From assembly GCA_030539165.1 (NCBI GenBank), contig JAUNSO010000026.1, forward strand, positions 1 through 39,047: a stretch of 39,047 nucleotides of DNA. The letters are read 5' to 3'. A program made the translations under genes and the position numbers. The stretch is from a bacterium. GTDB taxonomy: Bacteria; Bacillota; Clostridia; Lachnospirales; Lachnospiraceae. Numbering within the stretch: position 1 is the first letter of the stretch; each line of letters begins with the position of its first letter. Positions 14,480-23,250 of this stretch are shown in pieces. The notes beneath the pieces are model-generated. The model was given only the letters and a program-made list of their open reading frames with translations, searched no databases and had not been told where the DNA came from.

Positions 14480-15346
14480 ATGATGGAATTCAGACCTTGT
14501 ATAGATATCCATAACGGACAGGTCAAACAGATCATCGGCGGCACACTGCAGGATCAGGGAGATCGCGCAGTAGAGAACTTCACATCGCTCAAAGGAGCAG
14601 AATATTATGCCGATCTATACAGGCAGCATAACCTGAAGGGTGGACATGTCATTTTGTTAAATGCGTCAGATTCCGCTCTTTTTTCGGCTACAAAAGAGCA
14701 GGCGATCCGTGCACTGGCAGCATATCCCGGAGGACTGCAGGTCGGCGGCGGCATTACAGCTGCCAATGCAGCAGAGTATCTGGATGCCGGAGCATCGCAT
14801 GTGATTGTTACTTCTTATATATTTAAAGATGGTCAGATCAAATATGAAAATATAGAAAAGATGAAGCATACAGTAGGAAAGGAACACCTGGTGCTGGATG
14901 TCAGCTGCCGCAGGAGAGACGGCAGATATTATGTCGTCACTGACAGATGGCAGAGGTTTACTGATGTACCGGTCACTGCAGAACTGCTGCAGGAATTATC
15001 TTCGTCATGCGACGAATTTCTCGTGCATGCAGTAGATGTAGAGGGCCGCTCAGCTGGCATTGAGGAAGACATCGTAGGAATCCTTGGAAGCTATGTGAGT
15101 CAGACTGACTCTTTGGCTGCAGCAGGCAGGCAGAAGCTCTCGAATGAGCCAGCAGGGCTGGATCAGGCAGACTCACCGGTCACGCCGCGCCCCATCACCT
15201 ATGCCGGCGGCATCGCGACTTATGAGGATATCACGAGATTAAAGACACTCGGACATGACCAAATACACGCGACCATTGGATCCGCACTGGATCTTTTCGG
15301 CGGACCACTGGAGTTTCATCGGGTTATCCAATATTTTAATCACTGA
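14480..15346 (+). CDS. hisA: Eukaryote-type HisA (HIS6-like) isomerase
   Basis: 288 residues from ATG 14480 (AAGGGGG upstream; ATG 14483 is an alternative). The motifs FRPCIDIHNGQVKQIIGGTL, LQVGGGI, VIVTSYIF, LVLDVSCRRRDG, DEFLVHAVDVEG and YAGGIATYEDI match fungal and plant HIS6-type isomerases better than standard bacterial HisA. Catalytic Asp9 and Asp140 are present. The enzyme converts ProFAR to PRFAR in histidine synthesis. Residues about 204-238 are a low-complexity insertion (Ser, Ala, Gln, Pro) absent from the fungal sequences I remember. No other his gene is nearby. The family call is firm; the role in histidine synthesis is inferred from it. Confidence 0.87.
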   Translation: MMEFRPCIDIHNGQVKQIIGGTLQDQGDRAVENFTSLKGAEYYADLYRQHNLKGGHVILLNASDSALFSATKEQAIRALAAYPGGLQVGGGITAANAAEYLDAGASHVIVTSYIFKDGQIKYENIEKMKHTVGKEHLVLDVSCRRRDGRYYVVTDRWQRFTDVPVTAELLQELSSSCDEFLVHAVDVEGRSAGIEEDIVGILGSYVSQTDSLAAAGRQKLSNEPAGLDQADSPVTPRPITYAGGIATYEDITRLKTLGHDQIHATIGSALDLFGGPLEFHRVIQYFNH

Positions 15347-15360
15347 GAGGCGGGATAGTT

Positions 15361-16485
15361 ATGTACACAATAATGATTGTCGATGACAATGAGACCGAAT
15401 TAATGATCGCCCAAAAAGCACTGGAAAAGGACTATATCATCACCCCGATATCAAACAGCAAACAGGCACTGGCACGACTGGCCAAGGCGACACTCATGCC
15501 AAGCCTCATTATACTCGATATCGCAATGCCGGGCATCAATGGCTTTGAGATGATCATGAGACTCAAGACAAGCGAGAAAGCAAAGAATATACCGGTCATA
15601 TTTCTGTCCGGAGATCCGGATAATGCGACAGAGCTCGAAGCATACAGACTGGGTGCTGTGGATTTTATCCGCAAGCCAGTCGTAGCAGAACTGCTGCATA
15701 AGCGTATAGAACTGCAGATCAGACTGATCGAGCATCAGAAACAGATGAACGAATACAATCAGCAGCTCCAGCAGACAGCGACGCTCCAGACACAGAATGC
15801 GATGAGACTGGAATACTTTATCATAGGGATCATCACCGATCTGATCTCAGAAAAAGACGGCTACTCAGGCATGCATTGCCTCCGTGTGTCTAAGTATATG
15901 GGCGTACTGCTCAAGGAAATGCTGCTGAGCGGTATCAATTTCGGAATTCTGGCAGATGATTATGAGATGATCATCCTCTGTTCGCAGCTGCATGATATGG
16001 GAAAAATCGGTGTCCCGGACAGCGTGCTGCAAAAAGAAGGAAAATATACAGACGAAGAGTTCATGCAGATGAAAAACCATACACTGCTGGCTGCCAATGC
16101 GATACAGAAGTATGCGTATCTGCTGCCAAACAGCAAGTTCCTCAACTATACCTATCAGATGGCGCGCTCACATCATGAACAGTTCAGCGGCGCAGGCTAT
16201 CCGGACGGACTTGCCGGCAACAACATCCCGATTCTGGCAAGGATACTGGGAGTGGCAGATGTATACGATGCCCTTGTATCAGAAAGACCTTATAAAAAGG
16301 CATTTTCACACGAACAGGCATATAATATCATCACACAGGGCTCCGGACTCCAGTTTGATCCTCAGGTAGTGGCTGCATTTCAGCGTGTGCATATGGAATT
16401 CTACGAGATCTCACAGCAGAATGTGAAGATGCTGGCACAGCATCAGATGCAGGAAAACTACGCCAACGCACAACAAGTCAGATAG
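15361..16485 (+). CDS. REC-HD-GYP response regulator, probable c-di-GMP phosphodiesterase
   Basis: 374 residues. Residues 1-125 are a receiver with Asp8/Asp9, phosphoacceptor Asp53 (LIILDIAMPGINGFEM) and Lys near FIRKPV. A short coiled linker (about 128-150) leads to an HD-GYP domain. It has HDMGKIGVPDSVL, then KNHTLLAANAI, and SHHEQFSGAGYPDGLAG, in which the GYP is complete. Domains of this type hydrolyse cyclic di-GMP, so phosphorylation would control c-di-GMP breakdown. No kinase is adjacent; the hybrid kinase at 19.2-21.5 kb is the nearest candidate partner. The start lies 15 bases after hisA with GAGGCGGG upstream. Confidence 0.95.
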   Translation: MYTIMIVDDNETELMIAQKALEKDYIITPISNSKQALARLAKATLMPSLIILDIAMPGINGFEMIMRLKTSEKAKNIPVIFLSGDPDNATELEAYRLGAVDFIRKPVVAELLHKRIELQIRLIEHQKQMNEYNQQLQQTATLQTQNAMRLEYFIIGIITDLISEKDGYSGMHCLRVSKYMGVLLKEMLLSGINFGILADDYEMIILCSQLHDMGKIGVPDSVLQKEGKYTDEEFMQMKNHTLLAANAIQKYAYLLPNSKFLNYTYQMARSHHEQFSGAGYPDGLAGNNIPILARILGVADVYDALVSERPYKKAFSHEQAYNIITQGSGLQFDPQVVAAFQRVHMEFYEISQQNVKMLAQHQMQENYANAQQVR

Positions 16486-16521
16486 CATGAAAAATATTTG
16501 TAAAATTTGCTGAAAATATCG

Positions 16522-16574
16522 TTTACTTTTTGCCAATTCTGTGCTATCATGTTTTTGTTGCGAATAGGCGCAAC
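16522..16574 (+). promoter_or_regulatory. Promoter and leader hairpin of the cold-shock gene
   Basis: TTTACT (16522-16527), a 17-base spacer and TATCAT (16545-16550). The leader then contains a 6-bp hairpin GTTGCG-AATAGG-CGCAAC (16557-16574), upstream of the ribosome binding site GGAGG. Leader structures of this kind are common in cold-shock mRNAs, where they govern stability and translation. Confidence 0.72.
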
Positions 16575-16602
16575 GATAATTATTATTTTGGAGGATCACA
16601 GA

Positions 16603-16803
16603 ATGAACAAAGGTACAGTAAAATGGTTTAACAACCAAAAAGGTTACGGATTTATCTCAGACGAGGCAGGAAACGATGTATTCGTACACTATTCAGGACT
16701 TAACATGGACGGCTTCAAGTCTCTTGAAGAAGGCGCTGCAGTAGAGTTCGAAGTAGTTAACGGAGAAAAAGGACCTCAGGCTACTAACGTAACTAAGCTT
16801 TAA
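16603..16803 (+). CDS. csp: Cold-shock protein (CspA family)
   Basis: 66 residues, the usual size. RNP1 is KGYGFISD and RNP2 is VFVHYSGL, with the starting [14 protein letters not shown] of the family. It is a single OB-fold that binds single-stranded RNA and DNA and melts mRNA structure in the cold or at slowed growth. ATG 16603 follows TTGGAGGATCACAG. The gene has its own promoter and a terminator about 110 bases downstream, so it is a single transcription unit. Confidence 0.97.
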   Translation: MNKGTVKWFNNQKGYGFISDEAGNDVFVHYSGLNMDGFKSLEEGAAVEFEVVNGEKGPQATNVTKL

Positions 16804-16910
16804 TCTATTCGTTTTTCGACGTGCCTTTTTCTATAATATATGATTTGTAAGCTATTTGTACATGATATTATTAAGAAAATAAGCAAGACCACGTAAAACA
16901 GATTAGCAAT

Positions 16911-16942
16911 AGACCTATTCGATCGCTCGGATAGGTCTTTTT
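16911..16942 (+). terminator. Terminator after the cold-shock gene
   Basis: GACCTAT (16912-16918) pairs with ATAGGTC (16931-16937), extendable inside, followed by TTTTT. Confidence 0.82.
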
Positions 16943-17015
16943 GCGCGGTGTTCCCACAAAAAAGAATACCGACAGTCTTGGGTGATCCTGCACAGAAATC
17001 AGACAGGAGATAGAT

Positions 17016-17822
17016 ATGATCATCGATTTTCATACACATACATTTCCAGATAAGATCGCAGCCAAAGCCCTGCGGGGATTGAGCGAGACAGCCAATGGTG
17101 TCCTGCCGCATACAGATGGTACAGAAGCAGGACTGCGTGCATCCATGCGGGAAAACGGCATCGACTACTCCGTAGTCATGCCTGTGGCAACTGCTGCGCA
17201 TCAGGTAGAGGGCATCAACAACAATGCGATTGCCGTCAATGGCACAGACGGTCTATGGTCCTTTGGAGCCATGCACTATGAATATACAGATTATCAGAAG
17301 GAGCTGAGACGCATCAAGGATGCCGGGCTCAAAGGAATCAAGCTTCATCACGACTATATGCAGCTGCGTTTTGATGACAGACGGTCGATTGAGATCATGC
17401 AGGAGGCATTCCGACTGGGGCTGCTCGTGCTGATTCATGCCGGAAATGATCCGGTATCACCAGATGTACACTACTGTACACCGAAAATGATTCACGATGT
17501 ACTGCCCGAGCTGCAGAAGAATCTGCTCATTGCCTCACATTACGGCGGCCTCATGAACATGGATGAGGTGGAGGAATATCTGATGGGAGAGGATATTTAT
17601 ATCGACACGAGTATGGCACATCATTATTACGGTCTGGAACGCCTGCGCAATATTCTCACACATCATCCGTCAGACCGGATCCTATTCGGCTCCGACAGTC
17701 CGTGGGAAAACCAGGGGACATCACTGCGGCTATTGAAAAGCATGAGTTTATCTGACGAACTGATACGAAAAATCACCTGGGATAATCCTGCCCGCTTACT
17801 TGGAATTTCACGGAAAATATGA
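17016..17822 (+). CDS. Amidohydrolase-2 family metal-dependent hydrolase
   Basis: 268 residues, one TIM-barrel domain. The N-terminal metal motif is DFHTHTF (residues 4-10). GIKLHHDYMQLR holds the conserved Lys/His, LIHAGND and IASHYGG the following histidines, and FGSDSPW the final Asp. Members of PF04909 act as hydrolases or decarboxylases on varied substrates, which cannot be told here. GGAGATAGAT precedes ATG 17016. It stands alone between the cold-shock terminator and the LytM-like gene. Confidence 0.87.
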   Translation: MIIDFHTHTFPDKIAAKALRGLSETANGVLPHTDGTEAGLRASMRENGIDYSVVMPVATAAHQVEGINNNAIAVNGTDGLWSFGAMHYEYTDYQKELRRIKDAGLKGIKLHHDYMQLRFDDRRSIEIMQEAFRLGLLVLIHAGNDPVSPDVHYCTPKMIHDVLPELQKNLLIASHYGGLMNMDEVEEYLMGEDIYIDTSMAHHYYGLERLRNILTHHPSDRILFGSDSPWENQGTSLRLLKSMSLSDELIRKITWDNPARLLGISRKI

Positions 17823-17888
17823 TATACTCGATATACGCAGAATCAGTTTTGCACAGATCCTGCCAAAAGTAACCGAAAGGAATTTATC

Positions 17889-18635
17889 ATGAGCAGCAAA
17901 AAACGAAGAAAGAAAAAGAGCAGCCGTGTAAGCATTATGTTTGTACCGGAGACCGGCGGCAAGATCAGAACGATCAAGTCCTCAGCAAATGCGATCACAA
18001 GAATCACTGTTACCGTGATTGCATTATTAGCCATTCTGATCTGTTATTGTATCTTTACTGCACAGATCGTAAGGGATGCATATGATAACCGGAGTGCCGG
18101 CAATGCCAAACTGCAGATCGTAGTAGACGAAAACACATCACTGAGAAATGAAAATGCAGAGCTGTCTGCAGCAGTCAATGATCTGAATGACGAACTGGCG
18201 GCAAAGGAAAAGGAAGCACAATTAGAGGAAGTGACACGCAGTGAACAGGCAGTACCGAAGGGCTTTCCATTAGACGGATCAGCGGTACTGGCAACACAGC
18301 AGACGATACAGACTACGGCAGAGACCAATCCGGAGGATGCCAATAAGGTTGCATTTATGACGAATATCGGAACAGCGGTTATGGCGACGGGCTCCGGTAC
18401 GATAGCGGCAATCGAGGATGATCCTGTATATGGTCATGTGATTCGGATCGATCACGGCAACGGCTATGAGACCATATACTACACATCAGCCGCGATACGT
18501 GTAGAGCAGGGCGCCGAGGTCAATAAAGGCGACGTCATCGGTATCATGACAACAGAGGGAGAGCTGCTGACATACGCGATTAAACTGGACGGACAGTTCA
18601 TCGATCCGATGAGCATGATGGAAATCGCTGGTTAA
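17889..18635 (+). CDS. Membrane-anchored LytM/M23-like protein lacking catalytic residues
   Basis: 248 residues. A very basic N-terminus (SSKKRRKKKSS) is followed by a membrane helix (about 38-57), a coiled-coil stretch (about 75-118) and a LytM-like beta domain (about 150-245), recognisable by VIRIDHGNGYETIYY, VNKGDVIGIM and the ending QFIDPMSMM. Active M23 enzymes need an H-x(n)-D pair and an H-x-H motif. Here the first is absent and the HLHFEV position reads LTYAIK. The domain should therefore bind rather than cut peptidoglycan. A bactofilin gene starts 23 bases later; bactofilins and M23 proteins are a known pair in other bacteria. It is probably a structural or activator protein of the wall, SpoIIQ-like in layout. 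Confidence 0.83.
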   Translation: MSSKKRRKKKSSRVSIMFVPETGGKIRTIKSSANAITRITVTVIALLAILICYCIFTAQIVRDAYDNRSAGNAKLQIVVDENTSLRNENAELSAAVNDLNDELAAKEKEAQLEEVTRSEQAVPKGFPLDGSAVLATQQTIQTTAETNPEDANKVAFMTNIGTAVMATGSGTIAAIEDDPVYGHVIRIDHGNGYETIYYTSAAIRVEQGAEVNKGDVIGIMTTEGELLTYAIKLDGQFIDPMSMMEIAG

Positions 18636-18658
18636 CATAAAATCATAAGGAGATAGTT

Positions 18659-19183
18659 ATGAAAAAGAATTCTAAGGCATCACAAAAGCCGGTATCAACC
18701 ATTATCGGGGCAGATACGATCATCGGAGGCTCCATTACAACAGAAAATTCAATCAGAATCGACGGCTCTGTTGTCGGAGGCCTCACATCAAAGGGAACAG
18801 TCATACTCGCACCAACAGGTAAGGTGACAGGAAATATCGTGGCTGATTATCTCGTAGTGGCAGGTACGATCGAGGGCGATATGTGGATCAAGGAAAGGGC
18901 CGAGTTTGAAAACACCGCCAATATCAACGGAGATATCACAACCACGAGACTGATCATAGATGAGGATGCACAGTTCCACGGCATGAGCATCATGGCAAGA
19001 GAGGTGGATGCACCGGAGTTGTCCGGCAGCATGGACGTGCAGGATGCGGCCAGTACAGAAGCACCTGCGGGAGAGGAACCTACAGAAGATAAGGACATGG
19101 AAATAAAATCTGTCACGGATCTTGAAATGGCTGGGACAGCAGATCAGGAAGAGAAGGGAAATACAGAAGAGTCTATGGATTGA
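18659..19183 (+). CDS. Bactofilin
   Basis: 174 residues. A short basic N-terminus leads to a beta-helical bactofilin core (about residues 15-115) of the polymer-forming cytoskeletal family, with the characteristic TIIGADTIIGGSITTENSIR and GKVTGNIVADYLVVAGTIEG. The C-terminal 50 residues are acidic and disordered. Bactofilins form non-polar filaments on the inner membrane face and localise wall enzymes, motility proteins or pili. The LytM-like gene upstream is its likely partner. AAGGAG lies before ATG 18659. The type IV pilus locus lies 4 kb downstream, of interest because bactofilins position pilus motors in Myxococcus. Confidence 0.95.
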   Translation: MKKNSKASQKPVSTIIGADTIIGGSITTENSIRIDGSVVGGLTSKGTVILAPTGKVTGNIVADYLVVAGTIEGDMWIKERAEFENTANINGDITTTRLIIDEDAQFHGMSIMAREVDAPELSGSMDVQDAASTEAPAGEEPTEDKDMEIKSVTDLEMAGTADQEEKGNTEESMD

Positions 19184-19202
19184 GTACTTCGGGGGGAAGC
19201 CT

Positions 19203-21509
19203 ATGAAGCTTTACGACAAGAAAAAACTTGGTTCCAAGATTTCATTTATGGTCGGGATTGCGATCTTGATTTCCATGATATTTATATTTACATATGCAAT
19301 CGGAATCTATCATTGTATGGTATATTCCGGTGCGGTCAGTTTCCTGGACACGCAGGCGGCAGATAATAGAGTCTATATCTCTATTTATACACCTGCGCTC
19401 TATTGGGGTCTGACCGTTTTTGTTTTATGGGTCATCACGGCAGGGATTACCTGTGTGATCATCAGGAGCAAGATCACGAAAGCCCTGTATCCGGTTCACG
19501 AGGTTGTCAGTGCGACCAAGGAGATCACGAAGGGGCATACAGACCGCCGGATATCCTCACACTCTGAGGATGAACTCGGGCTGCTGGCAGAGTCGAGAAA
19601 TGAACTGGGAGAGACGATTAATGATGCCGTCGATGCCAATGAAAGTAAGAGTACGTTCTTAGCCAATATTTCGCATGAGATCAGGACTCCGATGAACGCA
19701 ATCCTGGGTTTTTCCGAGCTGATCCTGCAGGCGGATCCCTCTCTTGAAATCAAAGAGGACGCAGAGGATATCAAGCGGGCATCCAACAATCTCTTAGCCA
19801 TCATCAATGATCTGCTGGATATCTCCAAAATAGAGTCCGGCAATCTGGAACTGATTCCCGTATCCTATTACCTGCATTATCTCTTCAGCGATGTAGAGAG
19901 TGTGATCAGCATCCCGGCACAGAACAAGGGACTGGTCTATAAAATGGATATTGACCTCAATCTGCCGAACAAGCTGTATGGTGATATTGTCCGTATCCGG
20001 CAGATCCTGATCAACCTGATTAATAATGCTGTGAAATTTACCCGTGAGGGCAGTGTGACCTTACGTGTGACCGGAGAAATGATGGAGGATGTACCCGGAG
20101 ATACAGAAGGAACGACAGTAGACCTTGTCAGGCTCGTATTTCAGATCATCGATACCGGTATCGGTATCAAGCCGGAGGAACTGGGCAATATATTTGATAA
20201 ATTCAAACAGGTAGATGCCAAGGTGAACCGCGGCATTGAAGGAACCGGACTCGGACTGTCGATTTCCAGAGAACTGGTACATATGATGGGTGGAGAGATT
20301 ACTGTAGACAGTATCTATGGTGAGGGCACGACCTTTACAGTGACATTGACGCAGAAGGTACTGAGTCGTGAGCGACTGGCTGACAGCATTACGAAAAAAG
20401 CTGCTGAGGAATACAAGATGCATCATGTATTCTATGCACCGAGTGCCAATATCCTGATCGTAGATGACAATGCCATCAATCTGCGCATCATACAGGGACT
20501 GCTGCGGCATTATCAGATAGAGGCAGACACTGCATGCAGCGGACAGGAAGCAATCGACCGCGTGCAGGAGAAGGATTACGACATGATCTTTATGGATCAT
20601 ATGATGCCTGAAATGGATGGCGTCGAGGCTACAAAGAGGATTCATGCGATGGATTCCGTATCGGCACGCAACGTGACTGTCATCGCAGTATCAGCCAATG
20701 CACTGCGTGGCATCAGAGATAAATTCATAGAAATGGGTTTTCATGACTACCTGTCAAAGCCGATTGAAGTACCTGTACTGGAAAGGATGTTAAAGGAATA
20801 TCTGCCGGACAACAAGATCGTCGAAGGCATCGAGGTCAAAACTGAGGTCAATCCGGAGGTTGATTTTGAGATTCCGGGCATTGATATCTTTACAGGTATG
20901 GGCAAGAGCGGCAATGATGTCAATGAATACCTGCAGATCCTGCAGATCGTATGCGAATATGGTGAGGAAAAATGTAAGAAGCTCGAAGAATATGCGCTGG
21001 AGGGCGCTTATGAGAACTATACGATCGATGTCCATGCGCTCAAGAGTGTAGCTGCCAATATCGGAGCACACAGACTCTCGACGATGGCAAAGATCCACGA
21101 AATGGCCGGCAAGAACGGAAACTATGAATTCATCCTCAGCAATTATCAGGTGCTGATCGAAAATTACCGTCAGATCATAGCAGATATCATGCCGGTGTTA
21201 GCGGAAAAGGGCATGCTGGAGGAGGAAAAGTCAGAGCCTCATGAGACCTCGGAAATCACAGAGGAAGGCTTTGAAGTGGCTGTCAACTGTATCCGGCAGG
21301 CCATTGATGAATTTGATGGCGATACAGCGGCAGAGGTGTTGGATACGCTGATGCAGTACAGATTTGATCCGGAGGTACTGGATATCATTACAGAAACAAA
21401 GACACACGTGGATCATTTTTCATTTGACAGAGCTAAGGAAAGCTGGGCAGAACTGAAAGCGTCTGGAGATACGGATACAGACCAGCCGCAGGGTGAAAAG
21501 GAGGATTAG
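19203..21509 (+). CDS. Hybrid histidine kinase: 2 TM, HisKA, HATPase, REC, HPt
   Basis: 768 residues from ATG 19203, chosen because GGGGGAA lies just upstream and the longer frame overlaps the bactofilin end. Two membrane helices (about 14-36 and 66-87) enclose a loop of only about 30 residues, so no large external sensor is present. A HAMP-like linker follows, then HisKA with phospho-acceptor His158 (LANISHEIRTPMNA), and HATPase (NLINNAVKF, DTGIGI, GTGLGLSIS). The receiver has Asp421/Asp422 and Asp465, with KP at 519-520. A C-terminal HPt has His611 in IDVHALKSVAANIG. All relay residues are intact. Two receiver genes follow within 35 bases, making them natural targets. Confidence 0.94.
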   Translation: MKLYDKKKLGSKISFMVGIAILISMIFIFTYAIGIYHCMVYSGAVSFLDTQAADNRVYISIYTPALYWGLTVFVLWVITAGITCVIIRSKITKALYPVHEVVSATKEITKGHTDRRISSHSEDELGLLAESRNELGETINDAVDANESKSTFLANISHEIRTPMNAILGFSELILQADPSLEIKEDAEDIKRASNNLLAIINDLLDISKIESGNLELIPVSYYLHYLFSDVESVISIPAQNKGLVYKMDIDLNLPNKLYGDIVRIRQILINLINNAVKFTREGSVTLRVTGEMMEDVPGDTEGTTVDLVRLVFQIIDTGIGIKPEELGNIFDKFKQVDAKVNRGIEGTGLGLSISRELVHMMGGEITVDSIYGEGTTFTVTLTQKVLSRERLADSITKKAAEEYKMHHVFYAPSANILIVDDNAINLRIIQGLLRHYQIEADTACSGQEAIDRVQEKDYDMIFMDHMMPEMDGVEATKRIHAMDSVSARNVTVIAVSANALRGIRDKFIEMGFHDYLSKPIEVPVLERMLKEYLPDNKIVEGIEVKTEVNPEVDFEIPGIDIFTGMGKSGNDVNEYLQILQIVCEYGEEKCKKLEEYALEGAYENYTIDVHALKSVAANIGAHRLSTMAKIHEMAGKNGNYEFILSNYQVLIENYRQIIADIMPVLAEKGMLEEEKSEPHETSEITEEGFEVAVNCIRQAIDEFDGDTAAEVLDTLMQYRFDPEVLDIITETKTHVDHFSFDRAKESWAELKASGDTDTDQPQGEKED

Positions 21510-21511
21510 GC

Positions 21512-22720
21512 ATGGCAGATGTTACACTGGAGGTACTCATCATAGATGAGAACAAGGAAAGAATCACACTGCTGAGAAGCTTTATGCCGGAATACGTGAC
21601 GACGAAAGCAGCCATATACGGTGATCCCGCCAAGGATATCATCACAGCCGGCGGCATTGACCTGATTATCATGTATGCAGACGACATCAAGGGACATGGT
21701 CTCTATATGTTCGGCTGGCTGAAAAAGAACTCCCTGTATGCAAAGATACCGGTCATACTGATGACAAAGGATGCATTTTCAGAACGCTCGCTGGATTTTC
21801 TCGATCTCGGAGATGCTGAATTTTATGAGGGTGAACCGGATCAGTTCCGGATCTTCCAGATGATGAGCGAGCTGCTAGAGGAAACAGAGATGCACGAGGA
21901 CATGGAAATGATACGTGCAGAACAGGCGATGCTCAACCGTGAGAAGCCGTCTGGCTGGGTCAGTGCGGGTGCAGGAGAGGTAGCCAGGATCGTAGCAGAG
22001 GAAAAGGCAAAAATGGCACAGATTGCCGCTGAGCCTAAGCCATGGCAGGCAGACTCTGCAGCAATGGTCAGGGATATCCTCAAGGCACGTGCAGCCAGAG
22101 AACAGGAAGAAGAGGACGAATATACACGCGGCATGAACAAAGCCGTGATCTTTGCCGAGGCTGTACAGAGCACAAAGGTCAAAGCAGCGCCGGCACAGAC
22201 AGTCAGAATCGATGATGCCTATAAACGCAGACAGTTAGCCAAGTCACTGGAGCGCGGCGAGAAGAAGATGAAGGAAATCCAAAAGGCACTGGAAATGGTA
22301 CTGCATGCCAAGATGCGCCGTATGGAGGAGATGAAGAAAAATCAGAAGCGAATACTGGTGGTCGATGATGATGCTACGACCCTCAAAACGATCAAGCATT
22401 ATCTGCAGGACTTTTACGATGTGACGCTGGTCAATTCAGGAGCGCAGGCCATTGATTTTATCGTACGCTACAAGGTGGAACTGATGATCATAGACTACCG
22501 GATGCCGATGCTCGACGGTGCTATGACACTGCAGAGTATCCGTTATCAGCCCAATGGTAAATACGTACCGGCAATCTTTCTGACCGCACATGCAGATACA
22601 GAGATCGTACAGCGCTGTATCAATGCAGGCGCACAGGGTATCATACCAAAGCCTGTATCCAGAGAGGCACTGCTAGCAGCTGTATCTTCACTGCTGGGAC
22701 AGACCGGAAAACAAATATAA
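21512..22720 (+). CDS. Two-receiver protein with a pseudo-receiver N-terminus
   Basis: 402 residues. Residues 1-122 have a receiver-like fold pattern (EVLIIDENKE, later IPVILMTKDA) but the phosphoacceptor position is Tyr55 (DLIIMY) and the conserved Lys-Pro is missing, so it is probably not phosphorylated. A long, charged, Ala/Glu-rich helical linker (about 125-275) follows. The C-terminal receiver (279-402) has RILVVDDD, Asp328 (MIIDYRMPMLDG) and a KPVS end and looks active. There is no output domain. It begins two bases after the kinase, with AAAGGAGG upstream, and probably takes phosphate from the HPt. Confidence 0.9.
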   Translation: MADVTLEVLIIDENKERITLLRSFMPEYVTTKAAIYGDPAKDIITAGGIDLIIMYADDIKGHGLYMFGWLKKNSLYAKIPVILMTKDAFSERSLDFLDLGDAEFYEGEPDQFRIFQMMSELLEETEMHEDMEMIRAEQAMLNREKPSGWVSAGAGEVARIVAEEKAKMAQIAAEPKPWQADSAAMVRDILKARAAREQEEEDEYTRGMNKAVIFAEAVQSTKVKAAPAQTVRIDDAYKRRQLAKSLERGEKKMKEIQKALEMVLHAKMRRMEEMKKNQKRILVVDDDATTLKTIKHYLQDFYDVTLVNSGAQAIDFIVRYKVELMIIDYRMPMLDGAMTLQSIRYQPNGKYVPAIFLTAHADTEIVQRCINAGAQGIIPKPVSREALLAAVSSLLGQTGKQI

Positions 22721-22751
22721 TAAAAAGCAGAAGATATTTGGAGGCACTTAA

Positions 22752-23117
22752 ATGAAAAAGATATTAATCATAGATGATGATATTATGACTCTGCAGATCA
22801 TGAAAAAGCATCTGGAGAAGGATTACGAGGTGCAGATTGAGAATGCAGGCTACCGGTTTCTGAAAAAGATCGATGAATACAAGATGGATCTGATCCTTCT
22901 GGACATCGAGATGCCGATCATGAATGGCAAGCAGGTCTTTGATGAACTGCGTATGATGCCGGATTATCAGCACATTCCAGTCATTTTTCTGACTGGAGTT
23001 ACAGAGCCGCAGCTAGTGATGCAGCTCATGCAGGAGGGGGCAGCAGGATACATCGTCAAGAGTGCCGGAAAAGAAGAAATGCTAAAAAAAATTGAGCGTG
23101 TTCTGACAAATTATTAG
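22752..23117 (+). CDS. Single-domain response regulator
   Basis: 121 residues, only a receiver, with acidic pair at Asp8-Asp10, phosphoacceptor Asp51 (LILLDIEMPIMNG), Thr in FLTG and Lys in YIVKSAG (KS instead of KP). It lacks any output domain, so it must act by protein contact, as CheY-like or pilus-control proteins do. TTGGAGG precedes ATG 22752. It is the last gene before the pilus promoter. Confidence 0.93.
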   Translation: MKKILIIDDDIMTLQIMKKHLEKDYEVQIENAGYRFLKKIDEYKMDLILLDIEMPIMNGKQVFDELRMMPDYQHIPVIFLTGVTEPQLVMQLMQEGAAGYIVKSAGKEEMLKKIERVLTNY

Positions 23118-23119
23118 GG

Positions 23120-23148
23120 GGAATGTGGAAATCTTTTTACATTCCACA
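23120..23148 (+). other. Alternative hairpins after the lone receiver gene
   Basis: GGAATGT (23120-23126) can pair with ACATTCC (23139-23145), while the overlapping TGTGGAA (23124-23130) can pair with TTCCACA (23142-23148). The two stems exclude each other. No T-run follows, so a normal terminator is unlikely. The rest of the gap 23149-23291 is AT-rich and holds the pilB promoter. Confidence 0.35.
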
Positions 23149-23222
23149 ATATCTTGTGTGTCAAGAAAAATTAAGGAAAAATATAACTAAATTCGACCTT
23201 TTAATTTGATGCAAAACTACCA

Positions 23223-23250
23223 TTGAATAAGGTTTCATATTTTGTATAAT
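23223..23250 (+). promoter_or_regulatory. Promoter of the type IV pilus operon
   Basis: TTGAAT (23223-23228), a 16-base spacer and a perfect TATAAT (23245-23250), 41 bases before pilB. All following genes are closely spaced and on the same strand, so this is the likely main promoter of the locus. Confidence 0.72.

Noticed and set aside
18044..18343. A 99-aa frame on the minus strand inside the LytM-like gene
   Set aside because: Its Ser/Ala-rich content is what antisense reading of Glu/Ala coiled-coil codons yields; there is no ribosome binding site and the plus-strand gene is clear.
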